From Synechococcales cyanobacterium PMM_0002 (GTDB taxonomy: Bacteria; Cyanobacteriota; Cyanobacteriia; Elainellales; Elainellaceae), in contig CASBQX010000022.1 in NCBI GenBank assembly GCA_949127925.1, positions 1 to 6,859 of the forward strand: a stretch of 6,859 bases of DNA, written 5' to 3'. The notes below the pieces were generated by a model, which worked only from the letters and a program-made list of their open reading frames with translations, had not been told where the DNA came from and ran no database searches. Each line of letters starts with the position of its first letter. Position 1 is the stretch's first letter. A program made the position numbers and the translations under genes. Positions 6,520-6,859 of the stretch are shown here, one piece after another.

Positions 6520-6649
6520 GATTCAAGAATCTGCCAGACTGCTTTATAGGCAACGATTTCAGCGATCACAAGCGTAAATGCTGGTTCAGCAAGAACTTCC
6601 GTGATATTCCACATCTAGGTAATTTGTTGGATTGCAACGCTAAATGTAG

Positions 6650-6708
6650 TACTTGACAAAAATGACAAATCCTTAACATGACACCAATGGGCAGTGCCAT
6701 GTCCCTAC
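6650..6708 (-). repeat. Right terminal inverted repeat of the MITE-like element
   Basis: Mirror of the left end: 12 matching bases at 6650-6661, a diverged stretch, then 37 bp at 6672-6708. It carries TTGACA facing outward on the plus strand (6653-6658) without a good -10 box. Confidence 0.8.
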
Positions 6709-6779
6709 AGGATGGATGGGTTGCTTAAATTATAGGAGTTCAGCCGCAGTGGCGTTTCGAGATGATCAAACATTGCCCA

Positions 6780-6859
6780 TCACTCCATCTCGTCCCAAGT
6801 ACACACGACCCGAAAGCCAATGTCATAGAGACCGCGATCGCCTTCTGCCTGAGAGCGGA
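6780..6859 (-). CDS. C-terminal end of a probable SUMF1/formylglycine-generating-enzyme family protein
   Basis: The minus strand is open from the window edge to a TGA at 6782-6780 and encodes 25 residues, RSQAEGDRGLYDIGFRVVCT followed by WDEME. The end pattern of an R-S-containing stretch followed by a short acidic/aromatic linker and GFRVV is the typical C-terminus of SUMF1 (FGE-sulfatase) domain proteins. In cyanobacteria such proteins often carry kinase or protease-like effector domains. A HIP1 octamer (6834-6841) falls in the codons for G-D-R. Only the tail is visible, so the domain architecture upstream is unknown and the family call rests on this short match. Confidence 0.55.
   Translation of the reverse strand, partial: RSQAEGDRGLYDIGFRVVCTWDEME

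Larger units (their letters stand above)
6461..6708. mobile_element. 248-bp MITE-like non-autonomous element with long inverted ends
   Basis: Bases 6461-6497 and 6672-6708 are inverted copies of a 37-bp sequence with only two mismatches. Further in, at equal distance from each end, TTTTGTCAAGTA (6508-6519) and TACTTGACAAAA (6650-6661) continue the repeat, so the inverted ends reach about 59 bp. The outermost bases are GTAGGGACATGG and CCATGTCCCTAC, so a TA lies one base in from each edge, as expected if TA is the duplicated target (IS630/Tc1-like elements and their MITEs). Each end also holds the near-palindrome GGCAGTGCC. The interior of about 130 bp has no transposase. No longer target duplication is seen. 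The element and its flanks fill the gene-free stretch between the U32 pseudogene and the gene fragment at the right edge. The parent transposon cannot be named from sequence alone. Confidence 0.8.

Noticed and set aside
6461..6708. Complete insertion sequence
   Set aside because: The interior is only about 130 bp between the inverted ends and encodes no transposase.

Overview
The window looks like chromosomal DNA of a cyanobacterium. The octamer GCGATCGC (HIP1) occurs 17 times in 6.86 kb, where chance would predict far less than one copy, and the RecJ, ParM and peptidase-U32 sequences all read as cyanobacterial types. I cannot name the genus.

Layout, left to right. (1) Positions 1-2148, minus strand: recJ, a single-strand-specific DNA exonuclease whose 3' end lies outside the window. 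It carries an in-frame 12-bp tandem repeat and a long C-terminal extension. (2) 2149-2340: a non-coding spacer with a 20-bp perfect palindrome and a weak hairpin. (3) 2341-3650, minus strand: a two-gene operon encoding a ParM/StbA-type actin-like ATPase and a small ribbon-helix-helix-like partner whose start overlaps the end of parM. It is preceded by a compact cluster of GTAC and CAATTG inverted repeats that could be operator, promoter or centromere-like DNA. (4) 3922-4803, plus strand: a stand-alone ABC-exporter ATPase with an unusual small insertion after the H-loop. It ends at a terminator hairpin, with no permease gene next to it. (5) 4887-5384, minus strand: a small protein with two SH3-like segments, function unknown. 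(6) 5435-6422, minus strand: the broken N-terminal remnant of a large peptidase-U32 (RlhA-like) gene, with an in-frame stop, an internal frameshifting deletion and loss of the C-terminal part. (7) 6461-6708: a 248-bp non-autonomous mobile element (MITE-like) with long inverted ends, sitting 38 bp upstream of the pseudogene start. (8) 6780-6859, minus strand: the last 25 codons of what looks like a formylglycine-generating-enzyme (SUMF1) family protein.

The only clear functional unit is the parM-parR-like pair. The others appear to be single genes. The right third (5435-6780) is a decaying region: a dead gene, truncated next to a HIP1 site, lies beside a transposon-derived element. I found no RNA genes, no CRISPR array and no intact transposase. 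Nothing here is a convincing undescribed defence or biosynthetic system. The most worthwhile leads are the MITE, the ParM/ParR pair with its upstream repeat cluster, and the repeat-bearing extended RecJ.
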